Origin: Actinomycetota bacterium
GTDB lineage: Bacteria; Actinomycetota; Actinomycetes; Actinomycetales; Microbacteriaceae
Length of the DNA: 64,000 nucleotides
Assembly: GCA_020160915.1 (NCBI GenBank)
Contig: JAIUPK010000001.1
Coordinates: forward strand, 279,645 to 343,644
Direction of reading: 5' to 3'
Below, one piece after another: positions 51,026-61,014 of the stretch. The position numbers and the translations under genes are program-made. The notes below the pieces were generated by a model. That model did not search any database. It had not been told where the DNA came from and saw nothing but the letters and a program-made list of their open reading frames with translations. Each line of letters starts with the position of its first letter. The first letter of the stretch is position 1.

Positions 51026-52585
51026 ATGTCCGAAACCACGATCTCCCGGTCGCTCAGCGTCGAGTTCGGCCCACTCACGAGCGACCTCACCACGACGACC
51101 GGCGCCACCGCTACCGTCATCGCACCCTTCACCGGCGAGGTGCTGCACGAGCTGCCGCTGTCGAGTGCCAGTGACGTGGCGGATGCCGCGGCATCCGCCC
51201 GCGCCGCCGCCGTCGCCTGGCGTGCCGCCGGTCACGCTCACCGCCGCGCGGTGCTGCTGAAGGCCCACGACCTGCTGCTGGAGCGCAGGGACGACCTGCT
51301 CGACATCCTGCAGACGGAGACCGGCAAGACCCGCGGACAGGCCTTCGAGGAGGTCTTCCAGGGGGCGAACGTCGCTCGCTACTACGCGGTCAAGGCTCGC
51401 GGCATCCTCGCCCGGCACCGCCGCCGCGCGACGATCCCCGTCATCATGCAGACCCGCGTCAGCTACAAGCCCAAGGGCCTCATCGGCGTCATCACGCCCT
51501 GGAACTACCCGCTGTCGCTCTCGCTCATGGACGTCGTGCCGGCCCTCGCCGCCGGCAACGGGGTCGTGCAGAAGGCCGACAACCAGGGCGCCCTGTCGAT
51601 CCTCGCCTCGCGCCGCGCGTTCATCGAAGCCGGCGTGCCCGCCGCGCTCTGGGCCGTGGTTGCCGGCCCCGGTGACGAGGTCGGCAATGCGGTCGTGGAT
51701 GCCGCCGACTACGTCTGCTTCACCGGCTCCACCCCCACGGGTACGAAGGTCGGCGAGCGCGCGGCGAAGGCCCTCCACGGCGCCTCGCTGGAGCTGGGTG
51801 GCAAGAACCCCCTCATCGTGCTCGACGACGTGGTGCCCGCGAAGGCCGCAGCCGGCGCCGTCTACGGCTGCTTCTCGTCGATGGGCCAGTTGTGCGTATC
51901 GATCGAGCGCATCTACGTCGACCGGAAGGTCGCCGACGAGTTCACGTCCGCCTTCGCGGCACGCGTCTCGAGCCTGGCCCAGGGCTCGGCCCTCGACTTC
52001 TCCACGGATGTCGGTTCCCTCACCTCGGCCGCCCAGCTCGAGCGTGTCACGGCTCACGTCGACGACGCCGTCGCCAAGGGGGCGACGGTGCTCGCCGGAG
52101 GCAAGCCCCGCCCCGACCTCGGCCCGTACTTCTACGAGCCCACCGTGCTCACCGGCGTCACCAGAGAGATGGCGTGCTTCGCGAACGAGACCTTCGGTCC
52201 GGTCGTCGCGATCCAGGTCGTGGAGAACGAGGCCGAGGCGGTGGCGGCGGCCAATGCCACCGAGTTCGGGCTCAACGCATCCATCTTCAGCGGCTCACGT
52301 CGCCGGGCGCGCGCTCTCGCCGAGCAGATCGATGCGGGAAGCGTGAACATCAACGAGGGCTATCGCGCGAGCTTCGGCAGCGTGGATGCTCCGATGGGAG
52401 GCATGAAGCACTCCGGCCTCGGGCGCCGCAACGGTCCCGAGGGGCTGCTGCGATTCGTCGAGGCCCGCACGGTGTCCGAGTCGACGGGCATCCTCGCGCT
52501 GCCGCGCACGGGTGCGCAGTGGCAGCGGCTCGCTCCGCTGATGCTGCTCGTGCTGCGCGTGCTGAAGGGTGTGCGGCGGGGCTAG
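51026..52585 (+). CDS. gabD2: Succinate-semialdehyde dehydrogenase (GabD2-like)
   Basis: 519 residues. Aldehyde dehydrogenase landmarks: ITPWNYPLSLSL near 155, FTGSTPTG near 233, catalytic Glu in LELGGKNPLIV near 255, and catalytic Cys in MGQLCVSIERIYV near 289. Overall pattern fits the succinic semialdehyde dehydrogenase subgroup of actinobacteria (mycobacterial GabD2), which oxidises succinic semialdehyde to succinate with NADP. It is divergent from the transporter-decarboxylase pair, which could feed it a gamma-amino acid or related semialdehyde. That link is inference. Confidence 0.88.
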   Translation: MSETTISRSLSVEFGPLTSDLTTTTGATATVIAPFTGEVLHELPLSSASDVADAAASARAAAVAWRAAGHAHRRAVLLKAHDLLLERRDDLLDILQTETGKTRGQAFEEVFQGANVARYYAVKARGILARHRRRATIPVIMQTRVSYKPKGLIGVITPWNYPLSLSLMDVVPALAAGNGVVQKADNQGALSILASRRAFIEAGVPAALWAVVAGPGDEVGNAVVDAADYVCFTGSTPTGTKVGERAAKALHGASLELGGKNPLIVLDDVVPAKAAAGAVYGCFSSMGQLCVSIERIYVDRKVADEFTSAFAARVSSLAQGSALDFSTDVGSLTSAAQLERVTAHVDDAVAKGATVLAGGKPRPDLGPYFYEPTVLTGVTREMACFANETFGPVVAIQVVENEAEAVAAANATEFGLNASIFSGSRRRARALAEQIDAGSVNINEGYRASFGSVDAPMGGMKHSGLGRRNGPEGLLRFVEARTVSESTGILALPRTGAQWQRLAPLMLLVLRVLKGVRRG

Positions 52586-52588
52586 CGT

Positions 52589-52948
52589 CTAGGTCGCCTC
52601 AGCGTCGAACGGCGCCGCCTTGCCCTCAGCGAGCCGGCGCTGGCGCTGGGCGTAGGCCGACTCGATCGGCGGCTTGACCGTCGGTGCGGGCTCATCGTCG
52701 ATCAGGGCCTCGCGGATGATGCGGCGCGGGTCGTACTGGCGAGGGTCGAGCTTCTTCCAGTCGATGTCGTCGAAGTCGGGCCCCATCTCCTCGCGCATGC
52801 GATCCTTGGCGCCATTGGCCATGTCGCGGAGATTGCGGACGAGGCGCGCGAGCTGGGAGGCGTAGTACGGCAGACGTTCGGGTCCGAGCAGGAAGACAGC
52901 GATGATGCCGAGCACCAGCAGCTTGTCGAAGGTCAGACCGAAGGACAC
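52589..52948 (-). CDS. tatB: Sec-independent protein translocase subunit TatB
   Basis: 119 residues. One N-terminal membrane helix (about 8-22) with the Glu-Arg-Leu hinge in FLLGPERLPYYASQLARLVR (residues 19-38), an amphipathic helix, then a long charged tail. This is the TatA/B fold, and the length and position beside mrp-type genes fit TatB. It forms the signal-peptide receptor of the twin-arginine export system with TatC (not in this window). Start GTG at 52948; 3' end is 4 bp from the gabD2 stop. Confidence 0.9.
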   Translation of the reverse strand: MSFGLTFDKLLVLGIIAVFLLGPERLPYYASQLARLVRNLRDMANGAKDRMREEMGPDFDDIDWKKLDPRQYDPRRIIREALIDDEPAPTVKPPIESAYAQRQRRLAEGKAAPFDAEAT

Positions 52949-53023
52949 TCGTTCAGGATAGCCGCCGCCACCTGAGACACACGTCTACAGTGGAGAGCGA
53001 ACCGAGGAGCGCTGGTAAGTCAC

Positions 53024-53656
53024 GTGTCAGACAAGCAACTGAGCTGGAAGTACGCGGAGGAATTCGTCATCGAACGCGATGACATCGCCCTCGCGCGCCA
53101 GCACTCGCTCGAGCTCGGCGTCGAACCGATCACCGCCTCGATGGGGGCGCAGCTCGCGGTTCTTGCGGCCGCGACTGCGGCCACGAGCATCATCGAGGTC
53201 GGCACGGGCGTCGGTGTGAGTGGACTCTGGCTGATGTCCGGAGCGCCCGACGCGGTGCTCACCACGATCGACATCGAGCTCGACCACCAGACCGTGGCAC
53301 GCAAGGCGTTCCTGGATGCGGGCGTGCCTGCCAAGCAGGTGCGCCTGATCGGGGGTAGAGCATCCGAGGTTCTGCCTCGCATGAATGAGTCGAGCTACGA
53401 CCTCGTGTTCATCGACGCCGACCCCGGCTCGGTGATCGAGTACGTCGAACACGGCCTGCGTCTGGTGCGCAAGGGCGGCACGGTGCTGGTGGCCCATGCG
53501 CTGTGGCGCGGCAGGGTCGCCGATCCTGCCCAACGGGATGACACTGTCGCGAGTTTCCGGCTGTTGCTCAGCGAGATCGCCAAGTCCGACGCCGTTCTCA
53601 GCGCCCTCTCCCCGGTGGGGGACGGACTGCTCCAGCTGACGAAGGTCAGCGACTAG
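53024..53656 (+). CDS. Class I SAM-dependent O-methyltransferase
   Basis: 210 residues, GTG start. SAM-binding motif EVGTGVGVSGLWL near 56-68, DIELDHQ near 84-90 and the metal/catalytic DLVFIDADP near 126-134 match the catechol-O-methyltransferase-like family 3. Mycobacterial Rv1220c is the positional counterpart. The substrate is unknown. GAGGAGCG lies 14-20 nt upstream. It is divergent from tatB. Confidence 0.9.
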   Translation: MSDKQLSWKYAEEFVIERDDIALARQHSLELGVEPITASMGAQLAVLAAATAATSIIEVGTGVGVSGLWLMSGAPDAVLTTIDIELDHQTVARKAFLDAGVPAKQVRLIGGRASEVLPRMNESSYDLVFIDADPGSVIEYVEHGLRLVRKGGTVLVAHALWRGRVADPAQRDDTVASFRLLLSEIAKSDAVLSALSPVGDGLLQLTKVSD

Positions 53657-53676
53657 CTCAGGCGCCGATTCTGCGA

Positions 53677-53850
53677 CTACGCGGTCGCGACGACTCCGGC
53701 GAGCGCGTCGTGCAGTTCCTTGGCCTCGGCATCGTTGACTGACACGACCAGACGGCCGCCGCCCTCCAGCGGTACGCGCACGATGATCAGGCGGCCTTCC
53801 TTGACAGCCTCCATGGGCCCGTCACCGGTCCTCGGTTTCATGGCTGCCAT
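53677..53850 (-). CDS. DUF3117 small protein
   Basis: 57 residues, starting MAAMKPRTGDGPMEAVKEG, with a conserved IIVRVPLEGGGRLVVSV strand pair and a helix ending LAGVVATA. This is the short actinobacterial DUF3117 family (mycobacterial Rv1211), function unknown. AAAGGGG stands 7 nt before the ATG. A GATAAT -10 element (53895-53900) and a GCTGTG/CACAGC hairpin (53869-53888) lie in its 5' region. Confidence 0.9.
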   Translation of the reverse strand: MAAMKPRTGDGPMEAVKEGRLIIVRVPLEGGGRLVVSVNDAEAKELHDALAGVVATA

Positions 53851-53868
53851 CAGATACCCCTTTCGCGC

Positions 53869-53900
53869 GCTGTGACGAAAAACACAGCATCTCTATTATC
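53869..53900 (-). promoter_or_regulatory. Promoter and leader hairpin of the DUF3117 gene
   Basis: On the minus strand GATAAT (53895-53900) is a good -10 element. The leader contains GCTGTG...CACAGC arms (53869-53888) with an 8-nt A/T-rich loop, just upstream of the ribosome-binding site, so it may influence translation. Confidence 0.45.
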
Positions 53901-53943
53901 GTTCATTCCTCGGCTACCGGAAAACCGCGAGCAGGTTAACAGA

Positions 53944-55161
53944 TCACGGCGGGGTCCAGTCGTAGCCGTCAACCCACCAGCCGATGTGGATCCAGCCCCA
54001 CTGTCCGGCGATGAACAACAGCACGATTCCGACCCGGTACCAGATCGCACGCGGTACGGCGAATGCCCCGAGCGCGGGGAACATCGGCACCAGCAGTCGG
54101 AACGTGCTGGACTGGGGGAAGAACACCGCGAGAAGGTAGAGCGCGTAGCTGGCGAGCCAGAACCGCAGGTCCGGCCCGAGCCGCCTTGCCCACGGTGTGA
54201 ACAGGAACGCGAAGAAGCCGACCACGATGAGGCCGAGGATCACCAGCAGCAGCGGCAGCGGCATCCCGAACCACGGTGCCCAGAAGCCGGCGGCCTGCAG
54301 CCACGGCGTGAACGGCACCAGGTCGACGTAGCCGATGTAGGCCGAGCGCCAGGCGAGCTCCGTGTCGGTGTACGCGGTCGGCGAGCCCGTCAGAGCCCAA
54401 GCGATGAGAATCCATGCGACCCCCATGACGGCACTGAACAGACCGACGGCGACGGATGCCACGCGCTCCCCCACCGGGTACGGGTCACGGGCCCGCACGC
54501 ACCACCGGTAGATCACGTGCATGAGCATCGCGAGGGCGAAGGCGAGCCCGCTGGGTCGTGTCAGGGCCATCACGGCGATGACGGGCAGCATCAGCCAGTA
54601 CCGGCGCTGGAGCAGCAGGTAGAGCGCGAGCGCGAGCAGGAACGCGTGCATCGACTCCGCGTAGGCCACCTGAAGGATCGGCGACAGCGGCGCGAAGCAG
54701 AACAGCACCACGGCGAACAGGGCGGTGCTGCCGGGAAGCACCCGGGCCATGAGCTTGTAGAAGACCAGCGCGGTGCCGAGCGCGAAGCCGACCGAGACGA
54801 TCACGGCGGCCACCGGGAAGTCGGTCCAGGTGAGGAACATCACGAGGCGCACGACTGCGGGATACCCGGGCATGAAGGCCCACGCGCTCTCGCCCACGTT
54901 GCCGGTGTCAGTGAGGGGCAACTCGGTCGGGTAGCCGACGGCCGCGATGATGTAGTACCAGTGGCCGTCCCAGATGGCCGCGAAGTCGAAGTAGTTGGGG
55001 CTCGCGCCGGTCCACGCGTTGGTCGGCTGAATCGCGGCGTATGCGAGCAACAGGCTGGTCGTGACGACCCGCGACACCACGAAGATCACGATGACCTTCA
55101 CCCACCACGGCGTCAGCCGATAGCGCACCCTCAGGGTCGTGCTCAGCCGTTCGTCAGCCAC
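53944..55161 (-). CDS. Polytopic mannosyltransferase-like (PIG-V/GT-C type) membrane protein
   Basis: 405 residues from GTG 55161, with about ten hydrophobic helices. The first loop carries [21 protein letters not shown] (in parts: [10 protein letters not shown]) near 65, the acidic residue in a WDxxWY context being typical of GT-C enzymes using polyprenyl-phosphate sugars. [14 protein letters not shown] near 208 also resembles PIG-V-like mannosyltransferases. The GTG has AGGG 8 nt upstream; an earlier GTG at 55182 is possible. It overlaps dapE by 19 nt or more. Confidence 0.75.
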   Translation of the reverse strand: MADERLSTTLRVRYRLTPWWVKVIVIFVVSRVVTTSLLLAYAAIQPTNAWTGASPNYFDFAAIWDGHWYYIIAAVGYPTELPLTDTGNVGESAWAFMPGYPAVVRLVMFLTWTDFPVAAVIVSVGFALGTALVFYKLMARVLPGSTALFAVVLFCFAPLSPILQVAYAESMHAFLLALALYLLLQRRYWLMLPVIAVMALTRPSGLAFALAMLMHVIYRWCVRARDPYPVGERVASVAVGLFSAVMGVAWILIAWALTGSPTAYTDTELAWRSAYIGYVDLVPFTPWLQAAGFWAPWFGMPLPLLLVILGLIVVGFFAFLFTPWARRLGPDLRFWLASYALYLLAVFFPQSSTFRLLVPMFPALGAFAVPRAIWYRVGIVLLFIAGQWGWIHIGWWVDGYDWTPP

Positions 55162-56228
55162 GCCCGCAGCCCTCGCTCGCACTCCACGATCTCCCGAGCA
55201 TCCACACGCTCGTCGTCGGCGTGGGCCTTCAGCGGGTCACCGGGGCCGTAGTTGACGGCCGGGATGCCGAGGGCCGAGAAGCGCGCGACATCGGTCCAGC
55301 CGTACTTGGGGCTCGCCACCCCGCCGACCGCGGCGAGGAAGTCCTGGGCCAGGGGCGCGTCCAGCCCGGGCCGCGCCCCTGCGGCGAGGTCGGTGACCTC
55401 GATGTCGTAGCCGGCGAAGACGTCGTGGAGGTGGTCGATCGCGTCATCCGCAGACCGGCTCGGGGCGAAGCGGTAGTTGACGCTGACGACGGCCTCGTCG
55501 GGGATGACGTTGCCCGCCACCCCGCCCGAGATGCCCACGGCGTTGAGTCCCTCGCGGTACACCAACCCGTCGACCTCGATCTCGGCCGGCACGTAGGCGG
55601 CGAGGATGGCGAGCACGGGCGCCGCATCGTGGATGGCGTTGTGACCGACCCACGACCGGGCGCTGTGCGCACGCACGCCGTGCAGTCGGATGTCGACGCG
55701 TGCCGTGCCGTTGCATCCGCCCTCGACGGTCGCACTGGTCGGTTCGCCGAGCACCGCGAAGTCACCCGCGAGCAGGTCGGGACGGTTCGCGGCGAGTCGC
55801 CCGAGTCCGTTGAGGTGGCTGGCGACCTCCTCGTGGTCGTACCAGATCCAGGTGATGTCGACGCTCGGCTCGGTCAGCTCGGCGGCGAGCTTGAGTGCAA
55901 CGGCCACCCCCGCCTTCATGTCCACGGTGCCGCGACCCACCAGGAAGTCGCCGTCGACCCGCACCGGAAGGTTGGCATTGACGGGCACGGTGTCGATGTG
56001 TCCGGCGATGAGCACACGCCGTTCACGCCCCAGCGAGGTGCGCGCGACCACCGCGTCACCGTCACGGATCAGCTCCAGATGAGCCAATCCGGCGAGACTC
56101 GCCTCGATCGCATCGGCGATCCCCCGCTCGTTACCAGACACCGACTCGATGTCGCACAGCTGGCGGGTGAGCTCGACGACCGAGCCCGCGAGATCGAGCA
56201 CGGGCAGGGTGGGGTCGGTGACAGGCAC
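55143..56228 (-). CDS. dapE: Succinyl-diaminopimelate desuccinylase
   Basis: 361 residues. M20 peptidase-family zinc site: His in [11 protein letters not shown] near 76, Asp in [13 protein letters not shown] near 105, Glu-Glu in YDHEEVAS near 135 and Glu in [13 protein letters not shown] near 160. It removes succinate from N-succinyl-L,L-diaminopimelate in lysine and peptidoglycan synthesis. GTG start at 56228 is only 27 bp from the divergent dapD start and is preceded by TAAACT at 6 nt, so it is probably leaderless. Confidence 0.95.
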   Translation of the reverse strand: MPVTDPTLPVLDLAGSVVELTRQLCDIESVSGNERGIADAIEASLAGLAHLELIRDGDAVVARTSLGRERRVLIAGHIDTVPVNANLPVRVDGDFLVGRGTVDMKAGVAVALKLAAELTEPSVDITWIWYDHEEVASHLNGLGRLAANRPDLLAGDFAVLGEPTSATVEGGCNGTARVDIRLHGVRAHSARSWVGHNAIHDAAPVLAILAAYVPAEIEVDGLVYREGLNAVGISGGVAGNVIPDEAVVSVNYRFAPSRSADDAIDHLHDVFAGYDIEVTDLAAGARPGLDAPLAQDFLAAVGGVASPKYGWTDVARFSALGIPAVNYGPGDPLKAHADDERVDAREIVECERGLRAWLTNG

Positions 56229-56234
56229 CTAGTC

Positions 56235-56248
56235 AGTTTAAGTACTCT
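56235..56248. promoter_or_regulatory. Back-to-back -10 elements of the divergent dapE and dapD genes
   Basis: Minus-strand TAAACT (56235-56240) lies 6 nt before the dapE GTG, and plus-strand TACTCT (56243-56248) lies 7 nt before the dapD ATG. Each promoter's -35 region must fall inside the other gene. Confidence 0.5.
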
Positions 56249-56255
56249 AGGAAAC

Positions 56256-57194
56256 ATGACCTCACGCGCAGCTTGGGGCTACGGCCTGGCGACCGTGGCC
56301 GGCGACGGCACCGTGCTCGACACCTGGTACCCCGAGCCGCACCTGGGCGTGCGCCCCGCGAGCGCGGATCCGTACATCGCGCCCGCCGAGTTCGAGAAGC
56401 TCGAGGGTGCCGACGAGCGGCGCAATGTGACCCTGCGCTTCGTCACAGTCGAGATCGACCTGGATGAGGCGCCCGCCTCCACCAGCGATGCCTACCTTCG
56501 ACTGCACCTGCTCAGCCACCTGCTCGTGCAGCCCAACACGCTCAACCTCGACGGGCTGTTCGGGCACCTCCCGATCGTCGTGTGGACCAACGCCGGCCCC
56601 ATCCACCCGACCGACTTCGCCCGGATGCGCCCGCAACTGCAGCGCGCCGGGATCGCCGCCCACGGCATCGACAAGTTCCCACGCCTGCTCGACTACGTCT
56701 CGCCCGACCGTGTGCGCATCGCCGACGCGTCCCGGGTGCGGCTCGGCGCACACCTGGCTCCGGGCACCACCGTGATGCACGAGGGGTTCGTCAACTTCAA
56801 CGCGGGCACGCTCGGCACGTCAATGGTCGAGGGCCGCGTGTCACAGGGCGTCGTCGTCGGCGACGGAGCAGATATCGGCGGGGGCGCATCCATCATGGGC
56901 ACCCTCTCCGGCGGCGGCACCCAGCGAGTGTCGATCGGCGCACGCGCGCTGCTCGGGGCGAACTCGGGCGTCGGAATCGCCATCGGCGACGACTCGGTGG
57001 TCGAGGCCGGTCTCTACGTCACGGCCGGCACCAAGGTGACCGTGCTGGGCACCGGTGAGCCTCGTACCGTCAAGGCCGTCGAGCTCAGCGGGGTCGCCGG
57101 ACTGCTGTTCCGCCGCAACTCCCTGACCGGCGCCGTCGAGGTGCTCCAGCGTGACGGCACGGGCGTCACGCTCAACACCGCGCTCCACGCGTGA
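56256..57194 (+). CDS. dapD: 2,3,4,5-tetrahydropyridine-2,6-dicarboxylate N-succinyltransferase
   Basis: 312 residues, the length of actinobacterial DapD. The C-terminal half shows the hexapeptide left-handed beta-helix ([52 protein letters not shown], each given in part), with the catalytic-site [10 protein letters not shown] near 175. It transfers succinate from succinyl-CoA to tetrahydrodipicolinate. ATG at 56256 was chosen from family start and promoter spacing. The stop overlaps the next gene's GTG. Confidence 0.95.
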   Translation: MTSRAAWGYGLATVAGDGTVLDTWYPEPHLGVRPASADPYIAPAEFEKLEGADERRNVTLRFVTVEIDLDEAPASTSDAYLRLHLLSHLLVQPNTLNLDGLFGHLPIVVWTNAGPIHPTDFARMRPQLQRAGIAAHGIDKFPRLLDYVSPDRVRIADASRVRLGAHLAPGTTVMHEGFVNFNAGTLGTSMVEGRVSQGVVVGDGADIGGGASIMGTLSGGGTQRVSIGARALLGANSGVGIAIGDDSVVEAGLYVTAGTKVTVLGTGEPRTVKAVELSGVAGLLFRRNSLTGAVEVLQRDGTGVTLNTALHA

Positions 57195-57610
57195 AACGGG
57201 CGACGTTACTTCTCGCCCTTTGCCTGACCGCCTGTGCGCCGACCTCCGACGCGACCGTTGCCGACACGACGATCGCCGGGCGGTTCACCCCCGAGCATCC
57301 GGTGACGCTGACCAACCTCACGCTCGCGGACGGTCGATACCAGGTCTCGTACTCTCTCACGATCTACGCAGCCGACCGCGGGGTGCCCCGCACCCGGCTC
57401 ACCTGCAGCGTCGTCGACGTCAGCGGGCGGCTGTCCGACCTACCGGGGCTGGTGAGGGGCGTTCCCAGCAACCAGTGGGTGACAGTCGCAGCGACCGATG
57501 TCTTCGAGCTCCCCGACCTCACCATGGGCATCCGCTGCTATCCCGACCGCGAGGCTGACCTCACGGTGGTGGTGCGCGACGTGGTGCTGGCCGCGGAGCC
57601 GACCGGCTAG
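57191..57610 (+). CDS. Small secreted lipoprotein-like protein
   Basis: 139 residues. A short signal peptide with lipobox LTAC (about 12-15) precedes a beta-rich domain containing two Cys (TRLTCSVVD near 71, GIRCYPD near 113). The GTG start overlaps the dapD stop (GTGA), so it is cotranslated with dapD. No family was recognised and no link to lysine synthesis is evident. It converges with the next gene with 4 nt of overlap. Confidence 0.7.
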   Translation: MKRATLLLALCLTACAPTSDATVADTTIAGRFTPEHPVTLTNLTLADGRYQVSYSLTIYAADRGVPRTRLTCSVVDVSGRLSDLPGLVRGVPSNQWVTVAATDVFELPDLTMGIRCYPDREADLTVVVRDVVLAAEPTG

Positions 57611-58194
57611 CGCTCGCGGTTCTCGAGGTCGGCGAGGTCACCGAGCAGGGCCAGCATCCGGCCGCCCCTCTCCCGGTCGTAGTCGGGGTCGTGGCCTCGA
57701 GACGACAGGCGTGCCCGTGCCGTGATGGATGCCGCGATCTCCTCCCAGGCCTCGTGCCGGGCCCGATCGACCAGCTCGCCGCAGAACTCGGCATCGCCTC
57801 CGAGCTCGCGCAGGCGCGTCGCCAGTCGCTCCGAGACCTCGGCACGCTTGGCGAGTATGTCGGTGTCGACCGACCGGTAGTCGTCGTGGTGGCGCGGTTG
57901 ACCGTCGCGGGCAGCGGCGAGGCGCCCCACCTCGCGCACCCGAGCCGCGTCGGCCTCCTTCTCCATCGCGAGGTTCTCGAGTTCCTCGCGCACGGCTGCC
58001 ATGACGCGCTCGTGCGAGTAGTCGGCGTGGTCACGTGCCGATCGCAGGATGATCAGGTTCTTGACGGCGAGACGAACGGCAGCAGACGCGATCAGAACGC
58101 CGTCGTCGACCATCTCCTCGATCGTCGCCTCACGCTGCGCGGGAGCGACGTAGGTTCCGAGAGTGAAACGCCTACGTCGAGGGAACCACTTCAC
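57607..58194 (-). CDS. Hypothetical charged helical protein
   Basis: 195 residues, GTG start, rich in Ala, Arg and Glu with long predicted helices (for example SHERVMAAVREELENLAMEKEA, in part). It has no membrane segment and no recognised motif. It starts 12 bp after the citrate synthase stop and is therefore the second gene of that transcript. The high density of paired charges suggests a cytoplasmic coiled-coil or helical bundle. Function unknown. Confidence 0.7.
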   Translation of the reverse strand: MKWFPRRRRFTLGTYVAPAQREATIEEMVDDGVLIASAAVRLAVKNLIILRSARDHADYSHERVMAAVREELENLAMEKEADAARVREVGRLAAARDGQPRHHDDYRSVDTDILAKRAEVSERLATRLRELGGDAEFCGELVDRARHEAWEEIAASITARARLSSRGHDPDYDRERGGRMLALLGDLADLENRER

Positions 58195-58206
58195 GGGCCA
58201 CCACCA

Positions 58207-59502
<1,296 letters not shown>

Positions 59503-59580
59503 GCTTACAGCTTATAAGCACGCGCTCGCCACTGTCGTTAGTGCTAAACGCGGGCAAATCCTGTTGGAGGAACCCGACAG

Positions 59581-60687
59581 TCAGACGTAGAGCTCGAGGC
59601 GGGCCGCTGCGTCGGCGATCGCGGCATCCGGGGCCGTCAGGGCGATGCGCACGTGCCGCGGCGGCTGCTCCCCGTAGAAGGAACCGGGCACGACGAGGAT
59701 ACCGAGCTCGGCGAACTCGGCCACGGTCGCCCAGGAGTCCTCGCCCTTCGTCGCCCACAGGTAGAGTCCGGCCGCGCTCTCGTCGATGCGGAAACCGGCG
59801 GCCTCGAGGGCGGGTGCCAGGGTCGCGCGACGGGCTCGGTAGCGCTCCTTCTGCTCGGCCACGTGGGTCTCATCGGCGAGGGCCGCGATCATCGCCGCCT
59901 GCACCGGCGCCGGCGGGATCAGCCCCGCGTGCTTGCGCACCGCGAGGAGCTCATCGATCAGGTCGCTGCATCCGGCCACGAAGGCCGTACGGTAGCCGGC
60001 GAGGTTCGACTGCTTGCTGAGCGAGTAGACGGCCAGCACCGAGTTGCGCTGCCCCGCGATCACGCGCGGGTCAAGGATCGAGGGGGTCGGCTCGGCGCCC
60101 TGCCAGTTGAGCTCGGCGTAGCATTCGTCGCTGGCGACGACAGCTCCGAGCTCGCGGGCGCGAGCGACAGCGGCCTTCAACTCGTCGACGTCGAGCACCC
60201 GCCCGTCAGGGTTGCCCGGGCTGTTGAGCCAGACCAGCCGGGTGTTCTGGGGCCAGTCGGCCGGGTCATCGGATGCCACGGCCGTCGCCCCCACGAGGGC
60301 GGCACCGATCGCGTACGTCGGGTACGCCACGGTGGGGTGCACCACGACGTCGCCGCGCCCGAGCCCCAGCATCAGGGGCATCAGGGCGACGAGTTCCTTC
60401 GAGCCGATCGTGGGCAGCACGTTCGCGACCGAGAGATCGTCGACTCCCCGCCGACGCGCGAACCAGTCCACGATCGCTTCGCGCAGCGCGGGGCTTCCCG
60501 ACGTCTGAGGGTAGGCATGGGCATCCGTGGCAGCCGCGAGCGCATGACGGATCGGCTCGGGGGTCGGGTCAACGGGCGAGCCGACGGAGAGGTCGATGAA
60601 CCCGTCGGGGTGCGCCCGCGCACGCTCAGCGAACGGGGCCAGCGAATCCCACGGGAAGTCGGGAAGCTTCAGCGGCGTGCGGGCCAC
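59581..60687 (-). CDS. dapC: Succinyldiaminopimelate transaminase
   Basis: 368 residues, fold-type I aminotransferase. N-terminal DLSVGSPVDPTPEPIRHAL (in part), NSPGNPDGRVLDVDEL near 155, SDECYAEL near 187 and the PLP lysine in VYSLSKQSNLAGYR near 225. The association with ferredoxin and mshB-like genes matches mycobacterial dapC (Rv1178 next to fdxC). It makes N-succinyl-L,L-diaminopimelate, the DapE substrate. GTG start directly abuts the ferredoxin stop. Confidence 0.92.
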   Translation of the reverse strand: MARTPLKLPDFPWDSLAPFAERARAHPDGFIDLSVGSPVDPTPEPIRHALAAATDAHAYPQTSGSPALREAIVDWFARRRGVDDLSVANVLPTIGSKELVALMPLMLGLGRGDVVVHPTVAYPTYAIGAALVGATAVASDDPADWPQNTRLVWLNSPGNPDGRVLDVDELKAAVARARELGAVVASDECYAELNWQGAEPTPSILDPRVIAGQRNSVLAVYSLSKQSNLAGYRTAFVAGCSDLIDELLAVRKHAGLIPPAPVQAAMIAALADETHVAEQKERYRARRATLAPALEAAGFRIDESAAGLYLWATKGEDSWATVAEFAELGILVVPGSFYGEQPPRHVRIALTAPDAAIADAAARLELYV

Positions 60688-61014
60688 TCAGCCCTCGCCG
60701 CCGCCCGCGGGCAGAGCTGCGATGAGCGGGTGGTCCTTCTTCAGGACGCCCACCTTGGATGCGCCACCGGGCGAGCCGAGGTCGTCGAAGAACTCCACGT
60801 TGGCCTTGTAGTAGTCGGCCCATTTGCCGGGCAGATCGTCTTCGTAGTAGATCGCCTCAACCGGGCAGACCGGTTCGCATGCACCGCAGTCGACGCATTC
60901 GTCGGGCTGGATGTAGAGCATGCGCTCGCCCTCGTAGATGCAGTCGACCGGGCATTCGTCGATGCACGCGCGATCCTTGAGATCGACACAGGGCTGGGCG
61001 ATGACGTACGTCAC
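60688..61014 (-). CDS. fdxA: Seven-iron ferredoxin
   Basis: 108 residues. Cys pattern for one 3Fe-4S and one 4Fe-4S cluster: [21 protein letters not shown] (in part) near 9-28 and [20 protein letters not shown] (20 residues) near 40-59. Low-potential electron carrier, positional counterpart of mycobacterial FdxC. GTG start overlaps the upstream deacetylase stop (GTGA), and the stop abuts dapC, so the three genes are one transcript. Confidence 0.95.
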   Translation of the reverse strand: MTYVIAQPCVDLKDRACIDECPVDCIYEGERMLYIQPDECVDCGACEPVCPVEAIYYEDDLPGKWADYYKANVEFFDDLGSPGGASKVGVLKKDHPLIAALPAGGGEG

